A stretch of 64,000 bases of DNA from Spirilliplanes yamanashiensis (lineage in GTDB: Bacteria > Actinomycetota > Actinomycetes > Mycobacteriales > Micromonosporaceae). Where the stretch lies: contig NZ_BOOY01000016.1 of assembly GCF_016863475.1 (NCBI RefSeq), forward strand, positions 1 to 64,000. Direction: 5' to 3'. The position numbers were made by a program, and so were the translations under genes. The notes beneath the pieces were generated by a model. It made no database searches. It saw nothing but the letters and a program-made list of their open reading frames with translations, and was not told where the DNA came from. Below are positions 59,350 to 64,000 of the stretch, one piece after another. Each line of letters opens with the position of its first letter. The stretch's first letter is position 1.

Positions 59350-59892
59350 TCAGCGGGTGAAGCGGGCCAGCAGGCCCTTCCGCACGGCCTGCGGCCGCTG
59401 CTGCTCGCCGGCGAACGCGCTGATGACGATGAGCGCGCCGGTGATCGCCGGGATCGCCCACTGCAGCACCTTGAGCTGGCGCTGCGCCTTGACGACCTCC
59501 TCCGGCGTCGTGATGGTCGGCTCTGTGCCGGACTCGACCGGCACGTCGGTCTGCTGGTTGACCTTGCGGCCCAGCAGGCGGCTGTAGCCGGTGACGCCGA
59601 GCGCGGCCACGGTCAGGCCGGTCTTCGCCGACGCCATCGCGCCCACGCCCTGCTGGGCGAACAGGCGGCCCGAGTTGCCGCCGAGCTGGCCGATGCTGCC
59701 CGCGAGGTGGGCGCCGATGGCGGCCGCGTTGACCGGGGTCCACCGGTTCCAGCCGGTGTTGGCGACCTGGCCGGCGGCGCGGGCGTCGTTCGCCTCGCCC
59801 GCGGCCTTGTTCAGCGACACGGCGTTGGCCAGCGAGCCGCCGAACCAGGCGGCCAGGCCGACGTCGTGCAGGGATCGGGAGAGTGTGTCCAC
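59350..59892 (-). CDS. Unknown membrane-associated protein
   Basis: 180 residues, not recognised. One clear hydrophobic helix near the C-terminus (about 143-165, WAIPAITGALIVISAFAG) and weaker ones near 12-25, 60-72 and 92-105. A short Ala/Gly-rich domain with AGEANDARAAGQVANTGW precedes them. GTG 59892 has GGAGGAC upstream. It is convergent with the TauE-type gene and divergent from the EAL gene. Function unknown. Confidence 0.7.
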   Translation of the reverse strand: MDTLSRSLHDVGLAAWFGGSLANAVSLNKAAGEANDARAAGQVANTGWNRWTPVNAAAIGAHLAGSIGQLGGNSGRLFAQQGVGAMASAKTGLTVAALGVTGYSRLLGRKVNQQTDVPVESGTEPTITTPEEVVKAQRQLKVLQWAIPAITGALIVISAFAGEQQRPQAVRKGLLARFTR

Positions 59893-60016
59893 GAGTCTGT
59901 CCTCCGTACGCAGGGATGTGTCCTCCGCCTACCCCCCGCCCGGTCCCCCATGCGGCCGTGGCACGGATGCGTCGGTCGGATGTCAGGTCGGCACGCCGCC
60001 CGCCGATCAGATCATC

Positions 60017-61276
60017 GTGCCCGACATCCACGCCGTGCTCGACGCCCGCACCGTCACCCCCGTGTTCCAGCCGCTCGTCGAGATCGGCACCGGCCGGGTG
60101 GCCGGCTACGAGGCGCTGACCCGCGGGCCCGCCGGGACGCCGTGGGAGTCGCCGCTGGCCCTGTTCGCCGCCGCGCGAGCGGCCGGGCGCGAGGCCGAGC
60201 TGGACTGGGTGTGCCGGGCGCGGGCATACGAGGCGGCGCTGGCCGCCGGGCTGGACCGCTCGACCGCCCTGTTCGTCAACATGGAGCCGACCGCGTGGCG
60301 GGCCGGCTGCCCCGCCGACCTGGCGGACGTGACCGCGCGGGCGGAGCGTCGGCTGCGGGTCGTCACCGAGATGACCGAGCGGTCCATCGCCGCCGACCCG
60401 TCGGCGCTGCTGGCGGCCACCGCGCAGTGTCGGGAGGCCGGCTGGGGCGTGGCGCTCGACGACGTCGGCGCCGACCCGCACTCGCTGGCGCTGATGCCGT
60501 TCGTGCACCCGGACGTCGTCAAGCTCGACATGCAGCTGCTGCGCTCCCCGCACGAGCCGCACACCGCGCGGGTGGTCGGCGCGGTGCGGGCGTACGCGGA
60601 GAGCAGCGGCGCGCTGATCCTGGCCGAGGGCATCGAGACCGAGCGGGAGCTGGCGGTGGCGCGCAGCATGGGCGCCGTGGTCGGCCAGGGCTGGCACTTC
60701 GGGCGGCCCGGGCCGCTGCCCGCCGGGCGGGCCGCCGGGACCGCCCTGCCGCTGCTGGGCGCGCCCGCGGCGGACCCCGCCCGGGAGCGCTCGGCGACGC
60801 CGTACTCGATCGTGGCGGCCGAGCGGCCGGTCACCCGGACCACCAAGAGCCTGCTCATGCCGACGAGCCGCATGCTGGAGGCCGACGCGGGCGCCGGGGC
60901 GCAGCCGCCGGTGCTGCTCGCCTGCTTCCAGGAGGAGAAGTTCTTCACGCCGGCGACGGCGCGCCGCTTCGCCGGCCTGGCGCGGCGCAGCCCGCTGGTC
61001 GCCGCCCTGGGCGCGGGGCTGCCCGCGGAGCCGGCCCCGGGCGTGCGCGGCGCCGACTTCGGCGCGGACGACCCGCTGCGCGGCGAGTGGAACGTCATCG
61101 TGGTGGGCCCGCACCACGCCGCCGCCCTGGTGGCCCGCGACGCGGGGTCGACCGGCCCGGACGGCGACCGGGAGTTCGACCACGCCGTCACGTACGACCG
61201 GGAGCTGGTCGTGGCGGCCGCCCGGTCGCTGCTGCACTGGCTGACGCCGGACCGCCGGCTGCAGCCCGCGACCTGA
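60017..61276 (+). CDS. EAL-DICT sensor protein
   Basis: 419 residues. An EAL domain fills about 1-240 (GYEALTRGP, FVNMEPTAW, VTEMTERS, VALDDVGAD, VKLDMQLL, AEGIETE). Its metal residues appear intact apart from DDVG in place of DDFG. The C-terminal ~150 residues (ATPYSIVAAERPVTRTTKSLL through LLHWLTP) match the DICT domain, a light/redox-type sensor module found with c-di-GMP enzymes. Likely degrades c-di-GMP under DICT control. GTG 60017 is assumed; no good ribosome site. Confidence 0.85.
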   Translation: MPDIHAVLDARTVTPVFQPLVEIGTGRVAGYEALTRGPAGTPWESPLALFAAARAAGREAELDWVCRARAYEAALAAGLDRSTALFVNMEPTAWRAGCPADLADVTARAERRLRVVTEMTERSIAADPSALLAATAQCREAGWGVALDDVGADPHSLALMPFVHPDVVKLDMQLLRSPHEPHTARVVGAVRAYAESSGALILAEGIETERELAVARSMGAVVGQGWHFGRPGPLPAGRAAGTALPLLGAPAADPARERSATPYSIVAAERPVTRTTKSLLMPTSRMLEADAGAGAQPPVLLACFQEEKFFTPATARRFAGLARRSPLVAALGAGLPAEPAPGVRGADFGADDPLRGEWNVIVVGPHHAAALVARDAGSTGPDGDREFDHAVTYDRELVVAAARSLLHWLTPDRRLQPAT

Positions 61277-61951
61277 TCAGGTGACGGCGGCGAACCGCTC
61301 CACGGAAGCGGTCGGGCCCGCCACGATGAGCGTGCAGCCGCGCGGCACCACGGTCTCCGGCCGGGCGTACTCGAAGTCGGCGCCGGGCCGCTTCACGCCG
61401 ACGACGGTGACGCCGTAGTGGGTGCGCAGCCCGACGTCGGCCAGCGAGCGGCCGGCGGCGTCGCGGGGCGCGCGCACCTTGGCGATGGCGAAGCCGTCGT
61501 CGAACTCGATGAAGTCGAGCATCTTGCCGGTGATCAGGTGCGCGACCCGCTCCCCCATCGCCTGCTCGGGATAGACGACGTGGTGCACGCCGATCGAGCG
61601 CAGGATCTTGCCGTGCTTGGAGCTGGACGCCTTGGCGGTGATGTCGCCGACGCCCAGCTCGGTGAGCGCGACGACGGTGAGCACGCTGGCCTCGATGTTC
61701 GAGCCGATGCCGACGACGGCCCGGGTGAAGTCGGGGACGCCGAGCTGGCGCAGGGCGTCCTCGTCGGTGGAGTCGGCGGCCGCCACGTGGGTGAGCCGGT
61801 CGCCCCAGTCCTGCACGATCTCCTGGTTCTCGTCGATGCCGAGCACCTCGTGGCCCAGGTCCAGCAGGCTCTTGGCGACGGCGCCGCCGAACCTGCCGAG
61901 CCCGATGACCACCACGTTGTCCTCGGTGCCGGTGCCGTTGTCAGCCGACAA
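61277..61951 (-). CDS. TrkA/KtrA-type potassium uptake regulator
   Basis: 224 residues: RCK_N domain (about 10-135) with the nucleotide motif VIGLGRFGGAVA and the Asp/Glu of LGIDENQE, and RCK_C domain (about 140-224). It forms the cytosolic gating ring for the TrkH channel. TTG start at 61951, with GGAGGAG seven bases upstream. The start lies inside the trkH 3' end (stop at 61941), so they are coupled. Confidence 0.92.
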   Translation of the reverse strand: MSADNGTGTEDNVVVIGLGRFGGAVAKSLLDLGHEVLGIDENQEIVQDWGDRLTHVAAADSTDEDALRQLGVPDFTRAVVGIGSNIEASVLTVVALTELGVGDITAKASSSKHGKILRSIGVHHVVYPEQAMGERVAHLITGKMLDFIEFDDGFAIAKVRAPRDAAGRSLADVGLRTHYGVTVVGVKRPGADFEYARPETVVPRGCTLIVAGPTASVERFAAVT

Positions 61952-63263
61952 GGGGTCGCTCCTCCGGGTATCGGTACTTGCGGCGGCGGGTGTTGAGCGC
62001 GATGGCGGTGCCGACGGCGACGGTGCCGACGCGGCCCACGTACATCAGGATGACGAGCACCACCTGGGCCGGCTCCGGCAGGTTCGGGGTGATGCCGGTG
62101 CTGAGCCCGACGGTGGCGAACGCGCTCGTCACCTCGAACAGGGCCCGGTCGAACTCGACGCCGTCGGTGAGCCACACCAGGGCCAGGGTGCCGGTGGCGA
62201 CCAGCGCGACGCCGAGCAGCGCGATGGTGATGGCCTGGCGCTGGGTCTCCTCGGCGATGCGGCGGTGCTTGATGACGACGTCGGGCTCGCCGCGCAGCTC
62301 CGCCCAGATCACGAACGCCAGCAGCAGGAACGTGGTGACCCGGATGCCGCCGGCGGTGCTGGCGCTGCCGCCGCCGATGAACATCAGGGCGTTGGTGACG
62401 GCGATCGTCTCGGCGTTGAGGTCGCCCAGGTCCACGCTGTTGAAGCCGCCGGAGCGGGTCATGACGTCCTGGGTGAACGCGGCGAGCACCTTGGTGGCGA
62501 CGCCGAGCCCGCCGAGCGTGTCGGGGTTGCTCCACTCGAAGACGAGGAAGACGGCGAAGCCGCCGACGCTGAGCAGCGCCGTGCCCCACACGGTGAGCCG
62601 GGTGTGGGTGGACCACTTGCCGGGCTGGCGCCACTCCCGGAACAGCTCGAACAGCACCGGGAAGCCGATGGAGCCGAACAGCACGCCCAGCGACAGCGGC
62701 ACGCACATCCACCAGTCGCCGACGAAGCGGGTGAGGCTGTCGGGGTAGAGCGCGAACCCCCCGTTGTTGACGGACTGCACGGCGTGGAACGCCGACTCGT
62801 ACAGGCTGCGGCCCCACGGGTAGCCGTAGTGCAGGCGCAGCCGCAGCGTCAGGATCGCCGTGATGACCGCCTCGGCGATCAGCAGCGACCCGGCGACGCG
62901 CAGCAGCACCCCGCGCACGTTGCCGCTGATCAGCCCGGCGCTCTCGGCCTGGGCCCGCAGCCGGCCGCTGAGCCCGAGTTTGCGGGAGACGAGCAGGCCG
63001 AGCAGCGTCGCCATCGTCATGATGCCGATGCCGCCGACCTGCACCAGCACGGTGATGAGCACCTCGCCGAACGTCGACCAGTAGCTCTCGGTGTCGACGA
63101 CCGCCAGGCCGGTCACGCAGACGGCGGACGTGGCGGTGAACAGCGCCGTGACGAACGGCGCGTGCCCAGGTTCGGCCCGGGCGGCGGGCAGCATCATGAG
63201 CAGGGTGCCGACGGTCACCGCCGCGAGGAACGCGAGCGGGACGATCCGGGCCGGGTGCCGCAC
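61941..63263 (-). CDS. TrkH/KtrB-type potassium channel subunit
   Basis: 440 residues with about ten hydrophobic helices and four pore loops (for example ATSAVCVTGLAVVDT, VQSVNNGGFALYP, RSGGFNSVDL, FATVGLSTG) typical of TrkH/KtrB K+ channels. GTG 63263 is chosen because GGGGGAGG lies four bases before it; GTG 63290 is in frame. The gene ends by overlapping the TrkA start, giving a trkH-trkA operon. Transports potassium, gated by the TrkA ring. Confidence 0.92.
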   Translation of the reverse strand: MRHPARIVPLAFLAAVTVGTLLMMLPAARAEPGHAPFVTALFTATSAVCVTGLAVVDTESYWSTFGEVLITVLVQVGGIGIMTMATLLGLLVSRKLGLSGRLRAQAESAGLISGNVRGVLLRVAGSLLIAEAVITAILTLRLRLHYGYPWGRSLYESAFHAVQSVNNGGFALYPDSLTRFVGDWWMCVPLSLGVLFGSIGFPVLFELFREWRQPGKWSTHTRLTVWGTALLSVGGFAVFLVFEWSNPDTLGGLGVATKVLAAFTQDVMTRSGGFNSVDLGDLNAETIAVTNALMFIGGGSASTAGGIRVTTFLLLAFVIWAELRGEPDVVIKHRRIAEETQRQAITIALLGVALVATGTLALVWLTDGVEFDRALFEVTSAFATVGLSTGITPNLPEPAQVVLVILMYVGRVGTVAVGTAIALNTRRRKYRYPEERPLVG

Positions 63264-63286
63264 CGCGCCTCCCCCTCGTCGGGTGG

Positions 63287-64000
63287 TCACTGCCGGGCGC
63301 GGCGGGCGGTGTGCCGCGTCGGCGCCGCGGTGGACGGATCTTCCGGCCACGGGTGGCGAGGATAGCGGCCCCGGAGCTCCGCGCGGACCTGCGCGTAACC
63401 CGTTGCCCAGAACGAGGCCAGATCGCGGGTGACGGCGACGGGCCGCCCGGCGGGCGACAGCAGGTGCAGCAGCACCGGCACCCGGCCGTCGGCGAGCCGC
63501 GGGGCGTCGCGCCAGCCGAACGCCTCCTGCACCTTCACGGCCAGCACGGGGGCGGCGGGGTCGGTGTAGTCGACGCGCACGTGCGACCCGCTGGGCACGG
63601 TGAGCCGTTCGGGCGCGACCGCGTCGAGCCGGGCCGCCTCCCGCCAGGACAGCAGCCCGCGCAGCGCCCCGGCGACATCAATCTTGGCCAGGTCGGCGCG
63701 GCGGCGGGCCCGGCCGAGGTCGGGCCAGTCCGCGGCGAGCAGCGCCGCGTCGTCGACGGCGGGCCAGGGCGGGCCGAGCGCGGCGTGGCAGAACGCGAGC
63801 CGGGCGCGCAGCTCGGTGGCCGCGCGCCGCCAGTCCAGCAGGGCGAGGCCCTCGCGGCGCAGCCCCTCGCGCAGCGCGGCACGCACGGCGTCCGGGTCGG
63901 GGTCGGTGAGCCGCCGCTCGGCCAGCACGATGGCGCCGAGCCGCTCGACCCGGCGGGCCACGACGTCGCCGCCGGCCCAGCCGACCTCGGTCTCGTCGGC
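63287..64000 (-). CDS. hrpB: HrpB-type ATP-dependent helicase, C-terminal part
   Basis: The frame runs off the window end at 64000, so only about 237 residues are visible. They match the C-terminal HrpB domain: GGDVVARRVERLGAIVLAERRL, LVPGSHVRVDY-like VPSGSHVRVDYTDP, KVQEAFGW and LLSPAGRPVAVTRDLASFW. HrpB is a DExH-box RNA helicase of unclear role. The helicase core lies outside. It ends 23 bases before the trkH start on the same strand. Confidence 0.9.
   Translation of the reverse strand, partial: ADETEVGWAGGDVVARRVERLGAIVLAERRLTDPDPDAVRAALREGLRREGLALLDWRRAATELRARLAFCHAALGPPWPAVDDAALLAADWPDLGRARRRADLAKIDVAGALRGLLSWREAARLDAVAPERLTVPSGSHVRVDYTDPAAPVLAVKVQEAFGWRDAPRLADGRVPVLLHLLSPAGRPVAVTRDLASFWATGYAQVRAELRGRYPRHPWPEDPSTAAPTRHTARRARQ

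Overview
This is a very GC-rich actinobacterial chromosome segment. GTG and TTG starts, GTGA/ATGA/TGATG gene overlaps and apparently leaderless genes are common. The gene content (DevR/DevS with universal stress proteins, an aerobic cobalamin cluster, a SigB-type sigma factor, chemotaxis enzymes plus a chemoreceptor, a tryptophan 2,3-dioxygenase) fits a Micromonosporaceae-like organism such as Actinoplanes or a relative. The family is an inference; the sequence itself only shows a high-GC actinobacterium. About sixty protein genes cover almost everything. I see no tRNA, rRNA, CRISPR array, transposase or phage gene. No stretch over 300 bases lacks a gene.

Layout. 1-1155: C-terminal end of a secreted carbohydrate-active protein. 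1208-7443: hypoxia/dormancy block with a DevS-like kinase, a DevR-like regulator, a Ddn-like split-barrel protein, a DoxX membrane protein, two Acg-type nitroreductase-like proteins and an AraC regulator. Several of these, and two universal stress proteins at 20-25 kb, are preceded by DosR-like boxes (GGGACC-NN-CGGCCC type), three of them 33-34 bases before the start codon. 7558-19224: aerobic cobalamin (vitamin B12) corrin-ring genes cobF, cobN (with a cobalamin riboswitch), cobG, cobH, cobIJ, cobK, cobM and cobL. They are interrupted by a peptidoglycan-binding-like protein and an unknown protein. 19365-24923: a condensation-like protein, two universal stress proteins, a GH15 glycosidase and a glucose dehydrogenase.

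24926-33257: signalling block with a GGDEF-EAL protein, a STAS-ATPase (anti-sigma type) protein, CheR, CheB, a SigB-type sigma factor fused to a STAS domain, and a DUF4383 membrane protein. Three SigB-type promoter matches (GTTT-N15-GGGnAn) link the sigma factor, the STAS-ATPase gene and the DUF4383 gene. 33413-38444: a small membrane protein, a short-chain dehydrogenase with a flavin monooxygenase, a PepSY-like protein, and a DrrAB-type ABC exporter behind a double TetR-type operator. 38622-41985: two STAS proteins, then a response regulator, histidine kinase and GerMN lipoprotein operon. 41961-45367: GlxA-type regulator, isochorismatase-like hydrolase, tryptophan 2,3-dioxygenase, CPBP protease.

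45462-54484 is the most interesting region. It holds a 1031-residue protein with an Mrr-like nuclease domain and a long helical C-terminus, and a class III cyclase with altered substrate residues. Next comes a compact cassette: a helical-repeat CHAT protease transcribed divergently from a cytoplasmic subtilase, a sigma factor and a small beta-rich protein. The cassette looks like an intracellular proteolysis-to-transcription or conflict system. 54496-64000: a chemoreceptor, a hybrid kinase, a TauE-type permease, a membrane protein, an EAL-DICT protein, the potassium-uptake pair TrkA/TrkH, and the C-terminal part of an HrpB-type helicase running off the end.
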